A stretch of 7,511 nt of DNA from Candidatus Gastranaerophilales bacterium (GTDB lineage: Bacteria; Cyanobacteriota; Vampirovibrionia; Gastranaerophilales; Gastranaerophilaceae): contig CAJONH010000032.1 in the NCBI GenBank assembly GCA_905235825.1, forward strand, positions 1 to 7,511, read 5' to 3'. Positions 1 through 5,602 of this stretch are shown here, piece by piece. Position 1 is the stretch's first letter. Each line of letters begins with the position of its first letter. The translations under genes and the position numbers were made by a program. The notes beneath the pieces were generated by a model. The model ran no database searches, was not told where the DNA came from, and was given only the letters and a program-made list of their open reading frames with translations.

Positions 1-1
1 A

Positions 2-679
2 TCAAATAATCAGCCGGATTGCCACGTCGCTATCGCTCCTCGCAATGACGGGCAGCTTAATAACGTTTTAACATACTTCGACCAAATTGATTTTGATAAA
101 CTTCCCAATAGCTTTGTAATCAAGTGCAATCACGGATGCAAATGGCAATATATAATAAAAGATAAAGAAGCGTTTTTACAAAACAAACGATTGTTCGATA
201 TAGTAAGAAGAAACATGACAGGCTGGCTGGAACAGGATTACAGTTTTTGGGGCGGATTTGAAATGCAATATAAAGGTATTGAACCCAAAATATTAATTGA
301 ACCTTTAATGAGGGATGAAATAAATATACCTTGCCATGAAATACAAGTTTATTGTTTTAGCGGCAAAGCAAAATTTGCAATAAAATTGAAAAATGGCAAA
401 CAAACTATATTGTATAATCAAGAATTAAATATAATTGATGATATTTTCTCTGAAGATGATATACCTGAGAATGAATTTGCCGATAATAATTTAAGACTTG
501 CCGTAAGGTTTTCAGAAAAATTAGCTGTAAAATTTAATTTTGTCAGGATAGATTGGATGTTGTATCAAAATAAACTTTATTTTGAAGAATTTACTTTTAC
601 TCCCTATTCAGGATTTAAAAAAATAAATACTAAATTTAATTCTATTTTAGGAGAGTTTATAAATATAGAAAGAGCGTAA
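2..679 (+). CDS. TupA-like ATP-grasp protein, 5' end missing
   Basis: The frame is open from base 2 to the TAA at 677-679, giving 226 visible residues with no ATG, GTG or TTG before TTG 191. Conserved family sequence lies upstream of 191, so 191 is not the true start: bases 83-160 encode a stretch containing DFDKLPNSFVIKCNHG, matching the entry to the TupA-like ATP-grasp domain (Pfam TupA-like ATPgrasp). Further family landmarks are WGGFEMQYKGIEPKILIEP (ATP-grasp central part), the segment around YCFSGKAKF, and RIDWMLYQNKLYFEEFTFTP near the C-terminus, where the acidic residues would bind Mg-ATP. Family members are predicted amide or peptide ligases acting in surface polysaccharide or teichuronopeptide synthesis; the substrate here is unknown. 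The protein is probably cytoplasmic. Bases 16-50 of the frame are a dispersed repeat, so the N-terminal part may be interrupted, replaced, or simply cut by the window edge. The next gene follows after 1 base, suggesting cotranscription. Family assignment is confident; intactness is not. Confidence 0.85.
   Translation, partial: SNNQPDCHVAIAPRNDGQLNNVLTYFDQIDFDKLPNSFVIKCNHGCKWQYIIKDKEAFLQNKRLFDIVRRNMTGWLEQDYSFWGGFEMQYKGIEPKILIEPLMRDEINIPCHEIQVYCFSGKAKFAIKLKNGKQTILYNQELNIIDDIFSEDDIPENEFADNNLRLAVRFSEKLAVKFNFVRIDWMLYQNKLYFEEFTFTPYSGFKKINTKFNSILGEFINIERA
16..50. repeat. Dispersed short repeat, partly palindromic
   Basis: The segment GGATTGCCACGTCGC...TCGCTCCTCGCAATGACG is much richer in GC than the coding sequence after it. 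It closely resembles a short interspersed repeat seen in many bacterial genomes, recalled from memory as the CATTGCGAGGAGCGA...GACGTGGCAATCC family. The ends ATTGC (18-22) and GCAAT (42-46) are inverted. It is read in frame with the ATP-grasp gene as a peptide containing DCHVAIAPRNDG, which has no counterpart in that protein family. Only one copy is in the window, so its dispersed nature is inferred. Confidence 0.6.
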
Positions 680-680
680 T

Positions 681-1001
681 ATGTATTTGGATATAATAGA
701 AAACTTATCTCAAAAAGAAATAAATGAACTTTATTCCGAAATTTTGGAAGGGGGATATAAAGAAAATATTGTTTCTAATTATTGGTATATTGTATGTGAA
801 AATGGACGTACGGGATATGTATATAATTGGTGGTACAATTTCACACACTTTTGTTTTAGAGCGTATGAATGTTTACAGACATCTGAAATAATTTGTGGTT
901 ACTATTGCGGAACAAATTATAATTGTGTTTATGATCATAGTCCTCATGATGACGTAGTAGACCACATAAATTGTACAGCAAGAGGATTTACCGAATGTTA
1001 A
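681..1001 (+). CDS. Cys/aromatic-rich small protein of unknown function, possible double-Gly leader
   Basis: This 106-residue protein is not recognised. The start ATG follows the ATP-grasp stop after one base, and a weak purine-rich site AGAAAGAG (667-674) sits about 6 bases upstream, so translational coupling is likely. Residues 9-25 read LSQKEINELYSEILEGG, which loosely resembles the double-glycine leaders of exported peptides (LS at the front, acidic and hydrophobic residues, then GG). One usual hydrophobic position (-7) is a serine, so the match is imperfect. The remaining 81 residues hold eight cysteines (in YIVC, HFC, YEC, IIC, YYC, YNC, INC and TEC, the last being the C-terminus), many Tyr and Trp (including NWWYNF), and an acidic/His patch (DHSPHDDVVDH) that could bind metal. 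There is no signal peptide or clear membrane helix. A modified-peptide precursor, a small metal-binding protein or an orphan surface-polymer accessory are all possible; no function is assigned. Coding status is supported by tight spacing between two real genes. Confidence 0.7.
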   Translation: MYLDIIENLSQKEINELYSEILEGGYKENIVSNYWYIVCENGRTGYVYNWWYNFTHFCFRAYECLQTSEIICGYYCGTNYNCVYDHSPHDDVVDHINCTARGFTEC

Positions 1002-1023
1002 AAATTTTATGCCTTGTAAAATT

Positions 1024-1032
1024 AAAAGGAAA
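1024..1032 (+). promoter_or_regulatory. Ribosome binding site of the U32-like gene
   Basis: AAAAGGAAA lies about 11 bases before ATG 1044 and supports that start. It is the clearest Shine-Dalgarno-like site on the plus strand of this window. Confidence 0.55.
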
Positions 1033-1043
1033 TAAGATAAATA

Positions 1044-2186
1044 ATGATTTATAAGTTTTCAGCTCCATTACCATACAATATTGAAGATATAAACAAGTTA
1101 TTTAAAATAAACAATTATATAAAAAAAAGTCAAATAACGAGTCTTTATTTTGCATTACCTGAAAATTGCGATTACACATCAGGATTTGAACAAAAACGTA
1201 ATTTTAGTTTAGAACACAAAGATTGGGAATATTGGAAATTTTTAATCTCTTATGTTATTAAAAATGGATATGATTTTATTTATCTTCTAAATTCAACACA
1301 ACCGTTAACTATAAAAAATAAAAAAATTGAGAAATTAGATAGATTATTAAATGAATTGAATAATCTGGGGGTAAATAAATTAAGAGTAGGCTCACTTCAA
1401 TTGGCTTCGTATTTAAGCAGGAAATATAAAGAATTTCAAATATTTGCATCAACTGCACTTGAATATAAATCTATAGCAGAATACCAAAATCTATTACATT
1501 TTCATAAAGAAATAAAACAAATAGTACCAAGTCATGATACTAATAAAAATTTTAGATTATTGAAAAATTTAAAAAAATTATATCCAAACCTTGAAATTGA
1601 ACTAATGGTTAATGAAGGTTGTATGTATGCTTGTCCGCACAGAATGATACATGAAATGTATGCGTCACAAAGAATTGATTTACAACAAGAAAATATATTT
1701 TTTTCTCCGGCAATGTATTGTTCAAATTATTGTAATCATTTTTCAGATAAACATCCTTTTGAAAGTCTTGCATTAGCTAAAAATATTTATCCTTGGGAGA
1801 TTGAAGAATATTCAAATATAGGAATAAATAATTTTAAATTGGTAGGACGTGATGGAAGTAAATATTCAACAGGTCCTTACATAAAGGGATATGAGCTCTA
1901 TTTACGCTCTGTTGATAATTATAAGATGTACATAAATGAAAAAATTACAACATTTATTCATCATCTTATGGGGGTAAGAGAATTAGACAGTTTAAAAATA
2001 AAAGAAATAATAACTGTTTTACCCAAAATAGAACATTTTAAAAAATATGGGCATTTATGTGCATCAAGGTGTGGAGTTGATTGCAAATATTGCTATAAGT
2101 GTGCTGAAAAAATACAAAAAGTTTTTGATAAAAAACAAAAAGTATTACAAAACGGAAATATTTCTGTTTGTGTTATTAATAAATAA
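1044..2186 (+). CDS. U32 family peptidase-like protein with C-terminal cysteine cluster
   Basis: The protein has 380 residues. The stretch IELMVNEGCMYACPHR (residues 185-200), followed by CSNYC (226-230) and FKLVGRDGS (264-272), is the typical signature order of the U32 collagenase-like family, whose core is a TIM-barrel-like fold. Characterised U32 proteins include the oxygen-independent hydroxylation proteins UbiU/UbiV (4Fe-4S bound by four cysteines), the RNA hydroxylation factors RlhA and TrhP, and reported proteases. Cys193, 197, 226 and 230 are candidate cluster ligands here. A second group, Cys339, 343, 347, 350 and 353 (CASRCGVDCKYCYKC), lies near the C-terminus and may hold another Fe-S cluster. 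The residues before 185 are more divergent and look like the first half of the barrel. The protein is probably cytoplasmic. It follows the Cys-rich small gene by 42 bases, with a terminator directly after it, so it is probably the last gene of a three-gene unit. Family is fairly sure; reaction and substrate are unknown. Confidence 0.8.
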   Translation: MIYKFSAPLPYNIEDINKLFKINNYIKKSQITSLYFALPENCDYTSGFEQKRNFSLEHKDWEYWKFLISYVIKNGYDFIYLLNSTQPLTIKNKKIEKLDRLLNELNNLGVNKLRVGSLQLASYLSRKYKEFQIFASTALEYKSIAEYQNLLHFHKEIKQIVPSHDTNKNFRLLKNLKKLYPNLEIELMVNEGCMYACPHRMIHEMYASQRIDLQQENIFFSPAMYCSNYCNHFSDKHPFESLALAKNIYPWEIEEYSNIGINNFKLVGRDGSKYSTGPYIKGYELYLRSVDNYKMYINEKITTFIHHLMGVRELDSLKIKEIITVLPKIEHFKKYGHLCASRCGVDCKYCYKCAEKIQKVFDKKQKVLQNGNISVCVINK

Positions 2187-2208
2187 GGCTTGAAAAAATA
2201 ATAAAAAC

Positions 2209-2244
2209 AAAAAAAGGCGAGATAAAAATCCCGCTTTTTGTTTT
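2209..2244 (+). terminator. Rho-independent terminator after the U32-like gene
   Basis: GCGAGAT (2217-2223) pairs with ATCCCGC (2228-2234) around an AAAA loop, with one A-C mismatch. The stem is flanked by an A-run (2209-2215) and a T-run TTTTTGTTTT (2235-2244). It starts 22 bases after the stop codon. A second perfect hairpin, GTTTTC (2240-2245) with GAAAAC (2253-2258), abuts it. Confidence 0.75.
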
Positions 2245-2335
2245 CTAAAAAAGAAAACTTTTACTACGTAAATATAGAATTTTTTATATATCAAAAACTT
2301 TTTTTAATCCTTATTTCTATTTGACTGTAACGATA

Positions 2336-2382
2336 AATAAGCGTACCAGTCTATATAAATAATAAGCGTAATAGTCTATATT
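2336..2382 (+). promoter_or_regulatory. Tandem direct repeats upstream of the XRE gene, probable operator
   Basis: Two copies of AATAAGCGTAnnAGTCTATAT lie at 2336-2356 and 2361-2381, offset by 25 bases and differing only at the two n positions (CC versus AT). The second copy overlaps the -10-like TATATT (2377-2382) and ends a few bases before the XRE start codon. A repeated site directly ahead of a small HTH gene is the usual layout for an autoregulatory operator. Binding by this protein is inference. Confidence 0.55.
2377..2382 (+). promoter_or_regulatory. Putative -10 box of the XRE gene, leaderless start
   Basis: TATATT ends 7 bases before ATG 2390, which places the expected transcription start at or next to the A of the ATG. 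No Shine-Dalgarno sequence precedes the gene, which agrees with a leaderless mRNA. No good -35 hexamer is seen at the usual distance; TTGACT at 2321-2326 is too far upstream. Confidence 0.4.
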
Positions 2383-2389
2383 GTCAAGT

Positions 2390-2608
2390 ATGAATACTAA
2401 AATTCTTGAAAACTTAGGAAAAAATATAAAATATTTACGCAAAAGTAAAGGACTTACGCAAAGTGAACTTGCAGATAGGATTGGTGTTCATCCGACTTAT
2501 ATAGGTAAGATTGAAGGCGGTAAAAGTAATCCTTCCACAATTTTGTTGTTTCAAATTTCAAGAGTACTTAAGGTAACATTATATCAAATGTTTGAATTTG
2601 ATAAGTAA
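2390..2608 (+). CDS. Small XRE/Cro-type helix-turn-helix regulator
   Basis: The protein has 72 residues and is almost entirely one HTH_3 (Cro/C1) domain. Residues 9-21 (LGKNIKYLRKSKG) form helix 1, LTQSELADRIG (22-32) helix 2, and VHPTYIGKIEGGKSNP (33-48) the turn and recognition helix with the family's usual IE-G-NPS ending. The rest (TILLFQISRVLKVTLYQMF) forms the packing helices. It has no effector or membrane domain, so it probably acts as a dimeric DNA-binding repressor or activator. Size and motif order resemble the controller proteins of restriction-modification systems, but no such genes are in the window. ATG 2390 is chosen over the in-frame TTG 2381, because TTG lies inside the operator-like repeat and -10 box. 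It is separated from the U32-like gene by a terminator and is probably transcribed alone. Its targets other than its own promoter are unknown. Confidence 0.85.
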   Translation: MNTKILENLGKNIKYLRKSKGLTQSELADRIGVHPTYIGKIEGGKSNPSTILLFQISRVLKVTLYQMFEFDK

Positions 2609-2613
2609 GGAAT

Positions 2614-2633
2614 AAATTTGCCCGAGCAAATTT
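2614..2633 (+). repeat. Perfect 8-bp hairpin after the XRE gene
   Basis: AAATTTGC (2614-2621) and GCAAATTT (2626-2633) are perfect inverted repeats around CCGA, starting 6 bases after the XRE stop codon. No T-run follows, so it is not a standard intrinsic terminator on the plus strand. It may protect the mRNA 3' end or belong to the composite repeat region that follows. Confidence 0.55.
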
Positions 2634-2645
2634 CGTGATAAGTCT

Positions 2646-2700
2646 GTAGGGCAGACTTTAGTCTGCCAAAAATAAATTAGTTGACTAAAGTCAACCCTGC
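2646..2700. repeat. Pair of inverted copies of a palindromic repeat
   Basis: Copy A contains the perfect palindrome GGCAGACT (2650-2657) / AGTCTGCC (2660-2667). Copy B contains GTTGACT (2680-2686) / AGTCAAC (2689-2695). Read on the minus strand, copy B is GCAGGGTTGACTTTAGTC, which matches copy A GTAGGGCAGACTTTAGTC at 15 of 18 positions. The copies therefore form a larger inverted repeat (2646-2663 with 2683-2700). The stem differences are compensatory: CA to TT on one side and TG to AA on the other. No gene is present here. This looks like a structured intergenic repeat or a non-autonomous palindromic element. Confidence 0.65.
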
Positions 2701-2742
2701 TTGCTATCGAGGAGTGTAATCAACAAATTAAATATTTAAATA

Positions 2743-2779
2743 TAAAAAAATCCCGAAGATGAGTAAGGTCTTCGGGGTT
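2743..2779 (-). terminator. Rho-independent terminator of clpB
   Basis: On the minus strand CCCGAAGA (2776-2769) pairs with TCTTCGGG (2759-2752) and is followed by a run of seven T (2750-2744). It lies about 90 bases beyond the clpB stop codon and faces the right way to end that transcript. Some action on plus-strand readthrough from the XRE gene cannot be excluded, but the T-run is only on the minus strand. Confidence 0.8.
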
Positions 2780-2796
2780 CTATTTGATGTGTGTGT

Positions 2797-2875
2797 TTTT
2801 TTATAGCTGGTAAATTATTGTGTATTTAGCAAGTTTGGATATAACCGCTTTTTTATAGCGGATAAATCATTGTGT
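2797..2875. repeat. Imperfect 27-bp direct repeat spanning the clpB 3' end
   Basis: Bases 2797-2823 and 2849-2875 agree at 24 of 27 positions, each containing TTTTTTATAGC, AAAT and ATTGTGT, with an offset of 52. The second copy overlaps the clpB stop codon (TGA, 2869-2867 on the minus strand). The first lies wholly in the 3' untranslated region, where the matching triplet is TAA. CCGCT (2845-2849) and AGCGG (2857-2861) form a short hairpin just past the stop. This looks like a local duplication of the clpB 3' end. Confidence 0.55.
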
Positions 2876-5479
2876 TACTGATGTAAATGTTAATTCATCA
2901 TTTTGTGCATCAATTTTTACGGTTGAATGCTGTGAAATTTCCTGCGATAATATTTTCTTGGACAACGGATTTTCTATTAATTGTCTTATTGTTCTCTTTA
3001 GGGGTCTTGCTCCATAAATCGGATTATATCCTTTTTGTGCAAGAAATTCTTTTGCATCTTCTGTAATATCAAGAGTAATATCCTGTTCGGCAAGCAGTTT
3101 ATGCAGATGAGAAGCCTGTATGTCAACAATTTTAGCAAGCTGAGCCATTGTTAATGCTTTGAAGAATACAATTTCATCTATCCTGTTTAAAAATTCAGGT
3201 TTAAATCTTTGCTGCATTAAAGCCATTACCTCATCTTTTGTCTGTTCTGCCTGTTGTTCGGATACCATGGATTCCAATGTATTTTTCAGAATAACATCAC
3301 TGCCTATGTTACTTGTTAATATAATTAAAGTATTTTTAAAGTCAACTGTTCTTCCTTTAGAATCCGTTAAACGTCCGTCGTCGAAGATTTGAAGCATTAT
3401 GTTAAATACATCCGGGTGTGCTTTTTCTATTTCATCAAAAAGTACAACACTATATGGTTTACGTCTTACGTGTTCGGTTAACTGACCGCCTTCATCGTAG
3501 CCTACGTATCCCGGAGGAGCTCCGATTAATCTTGCAACCGTGTGTTTTTCCATATATTCCGACATATCTATTCTTATAAGAGCATCTTCATCATTAAACA
3601 TAAATTCGGCAAGTGCCTTAGCAAGTTCTGTTTTACCTACACCTGTAGGCCCTAAGAATATGAATGTACCTATAGGACGGTTAGGGTCTTTAAGTCCCGA
3701 CCTTGCCCGTCTTATAGCATCGGATACTACCGTAACCGCTTCATCCTGACCTACTACACGTTTGTGCAGAAAGTCTTCCATATTTATTAATTTTTGTTTT
3801 TCGCTTTCAAGAAGTTTATTAACGGCAATTCCCGTCCATTTGCTTACAATTTCGGCAATATCGTCTTCATCGATTTCTTCTTTTAAAAGAGTATTTTTAT
3901 GTTCGGTTGAACCTTCACCAACTTCTTTAAGCTGTTTTTCGAGCTGCATAAGTTTGCCGTATTTAAGTTCAGCCGCTTTTTGCAAGTCCATATCACGTTC
4001 TGCGGCTTCAATTTCTATTTTTACTTTTTCAATTTCTTCTTTTATTGAAGCCTCGCCCTGAATACTCTTTTTTTCAAGCTCCCATTGAGTTTTTAGTTTT
4101 TCTATTTTTTCATTTAAATCTTTTAATATATTTTCTATATCGCTGATTTTTTCCGTATTTTCTGCACTTTCCTCCTGCTTTAATGCCTCACGTTCAATTT
4201 CTAACTGCATTTTTTGCCTTACAAGCATATCAAGTTCTTCAGGCATGCTGTCAATTTCAATACGTAAAGAAGATGCTGCTTCATCTACAAGGTCAATTGC
4301 TTTATCGGGCAAGAAACGGTCGGTAATATAGCGGTCGGAAAGTTTTGCAGCCGCAACCAATGCACTGTCTTTTATTCTTACTCCGTGATGAACTTCATAA
4401 CGCTGTTTTAAGCCTCTTAAAATACTTATTGTATCTTCAATAGAAGGTTCATCAACCATTACGGGCTGAAAACGTCTTTCTAAAGCAGGGTCTTTTTCTA
4501 TATATTTTCTGTATTCATTAACGGTTGTAGCACCTATGCATCTTAAAGTACCTCTTGCAAGCATAGGTTTCAAAAGATTTCCCGCATCGGTAGAACCTTC
4601 CGTTGCACCTGCACCTACTACGGTATGAAGTTCATCTATAAACATTATTATTTCACCGTTAGAATCTTCAACTTCTTTTAAAACGGCTTTTAAACGTTCT
4701 TCAAATTCTCCTCTGAATTTAGCACCTGCAATTAATGCACCTAAATCCAGCGAAATGAGTTTTGCTTCTTTTAAATTTTCAGGTACATCACCTCTTATAA
4801 TTCTTTGTGCAAGACCCTCTATTATGGCTGTTTTACCTACTCCCGGTTCACCGATTAAAACAGGGTTATTTTTTGTTTTACGATTTAAAACCTGAATTAC
4901 ACGGCGAATTTCGTCATCTCTGCCGATAACGGGGTCTAATTTACCCTTGCGAGCCTGAGCAGTTAAATCCGTCGAATATTTTTCAAGTGCTTTATATGAA
5001 TCTTCTGCATTTTTACTATCCACTTTTCTGTTACCTCTAACTTTCTTCATAGCGTTTAATATTGAATTTTTATTTATTTTTGCATCGTTCAATATTGTTT
5101 GAATTTTTGAACCCGATAAATCAGTCATTGCCATTAAAATATGTTCTATACTGATAAAAGAATCTTTAATACCGTCAGCAATCTCCTGTGCTTTATCAAA
5201 CATTGTATTTGTCGACGTTGATAAATATAATTGTTGATTAGGGTTTACCGACTGCATTTGAGGAAGTTCCGAAATAGCATTAACAAGTTTATGTTTAAAA
5301 TTATCGCTATCTATTTTAAGTTCTTTGCAATAATCCTTGGCAATTCCTTCATTATCCTCTGCAATAGCAAGCATAATATGAACAGGTTCAAGCTGCGAAT
5401 TTCTGTACTTTGTCATTATTTGCTGTGAAGCATATATAATTTCCTTTGTATAATCCGTTAATCTGTTAAAATCAATCAT
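2867..5479 (-). CDS. clpB: ATP-dependent disaggregase ClpB (Hsp100)
   Basis: ClpB is a hexameric cytoplasmic AAA+ machine that pulls polypeptides out of aggregates together with DnaK/DnaJ/GrpE. At 870 residues the length is normal. Domain order is: Clp N-domain (about 1-145); NBD1 with Walker A GEPGVGKT (210-217), pore loop GAKFRGEFEER with Phe in the aromatic position, Walker B MFIDELH (279-285) and an ERRF finger region (334-337); the M-domain coiled coil, rich in Glu/Lys (about 405-525), which separates ClpB from ClpA and ClpX; and NBD2 with Walker A GPTGVGKT (610-617), pore loop GYVGYDEGGQ, Walker B VVLFDEIE (678-685), sensor-1 LTSNIGS and sensor-2 GARPLKR (823-829). No ClpP-binding IGF/L-type loop is evident, in keeping with a non-proteolytic role. 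ATG 5479 is chosen because AGAGG lies 8 bases upstream; the GTG nine bases earlier overlaps that Shine-Dalgarno site. No CIRCE operator is visible in the 123-base upstream gap. The gene ends with TGA and has its own terminator. Identification is near certain. Confidence 0.97.
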   Translation of the reverse strand: MIDFNRLTDYTKEIIYASQQIMTKYRNSQLEPVHIMLAIAEDNEGIAKDYCKELKIDSDNFKHKLVNAISELPQMQSVNPNQQLYLSTSTNTMFDKAQEIADGIKDSFISIEHILMAMTDLSGSKIQTILNDAKINKNSILNAMKKVRGNRKVDSKNAEDSYKALEKYSTDLTAQARKGKLDPVIGRDDEIRRVIQVLNRKTKNNPVLIGEPGVGKTAIIEGLAQRIIRGDVPENLKEAKLISLDLGALIAGAKFRGEFEERLKAVLKEVEDSNGEIIMFIDELHTVVGAGATEGSTDAGNLLKPMLARGTLRCIGATTVNEYRKYIEKDPALERRFQPVMVDEPSIEDTISILRGLKQRYEVHHGVRIKDSALVAAAKLSDRYITDRFLPDKAIDLVDEAASSLRIEIDSMPEELDMLVRQKMQLEIEREALKQEESAENTEKISDIENILKDLNEKIEKLKTQWELEKKSIQGEASIKEEIEKVKIEIEAAERDMDLQKAAELKYGKLMQLEKQLKEVGEGSTEHKNTLLKEEIDEDDIAEIVSKWTGIAVNKLLESEKQKLINMEDFLHKRVVGQDEAVTVVSDAIRRARSGLKDPNRPIGTFIFLGPTGVGKTELAKALAEFMFNDEDALIRIDMSEYMEKHTVARLIGAPPGYVGYDEGGQLTEHVRRKPYSVVLFDEIEKAHPDVFNIMLQIFDDGRLTDSKGRTVDFKNTLIILTSNIGSDVILKNTLESMVSEQQAEQTKDEVMALMQQRFKPEFLNRIDEIVFFKALTMAQLAKIVDIQASHLHKLLAEQDITLDITEDAKEFLAQKGYNPIYGARPLKRTIRQLIENPLSKKILSQEISQHSTVKIDAQNDELTFTSVTQ

Positions 5480-5487
5480 TGAAAACA

Positions 5488-5492
5488 CCTCT
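5488..5492 (-). promoter_or_regulatory. Ribosome binding site of clpB
   Basis: On the minus strand AGAGG (5492-5488), extended as AGAGGTG, lies 8 bases before ATG 5479. It decides the start, because the upstream in-frame GTG falls inside this site. Confidence 0.8.
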
Positions 5493-5584
5493 TTTCTATT
5501 AATAGTTTAAACGTATTTTTTCAAAAACGAGGTAAAATTTATAATTTATTAAGATTTTGGTATTGCTTTTCCATAACAAAATTT

Positions 5585-5596
5585 TATTATATAATA
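5585..5596. promoter_or_regulatory. Palindromic -10 region between clpB and the TPR gene
   Basis: TATTATATAATA is a perfect 12-base palindrome, so TATAAT occurs on the plus strand (5590-5595) and on the minus strand (5591-5586). On the plus strand TATAAT ends 7 bases before ATG 5603, so transcription would start at about the first base of the gene, and no Shine-Dalgarno site is present. On the minus strand it could serve clpB with an untranslated leader of about 100 bases. No good -35 is seen for either direction (TTTTCC at 5567-5572 is the best placed on the plus strand). The -10 call for the TPR gene is reasonable; the clpB use is speculative. Confidence 0.5.
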
Positions 5597-5602
5597 CGAA
5601 GT

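Noticed and set aside
191..679. Starting the ATP-grasp gene at TTG 191
   Set aside because: The same frame upstream of 191 encodes conserved ATP-grasp sequence (IKCNHG and preceding residues), so 191 is an internal leucine codon, not the start.
1044..2186. Radical SAM enzyme
   Set aside because: The CxxxCxxC spacing occurs only at the C-terminus, after the barrel, with no SAM-binding GGE-type motif. The U32 signature around residues 185-272 explains the protein better.
2381..2389. TTG 2381 as start of the XRE gene
   Set aside because: It overlaps the -10-like TATATT and the second operator-like repeat, and lacks a Shine-Dalgarno site. ATG 2390 gives a normal N-terminus.
2609..2866. CRISPR array or a gene in the XRE-clpB gap
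   Set aside because: Repeats are palindromic and only two or three in number, with no regular spacers. No open frame of useful length with coding character is present.
3159..5428. Plus-strand open frames inside the clpB region
   Set aside because: They are antisense to strongly conserved ClpB sequence, have no recognisable domains or start signals, and have a low-complexity Ser/Ile/Phe-rich composition.
5480..5488. GTG start of clpB giving three extra residues
   Set aside because: The GTG lies within the AGAGGTG ribosome binding site. ATG 5479 has proper spacing and gives the usual ClpB N-terminus.
5480..5602. CIRCE heat-shock operator upstream of clpB
   Set aside because: No TTAGCACTC-N9-GAGTGCTAA-like inverted repeat is present in this gap.
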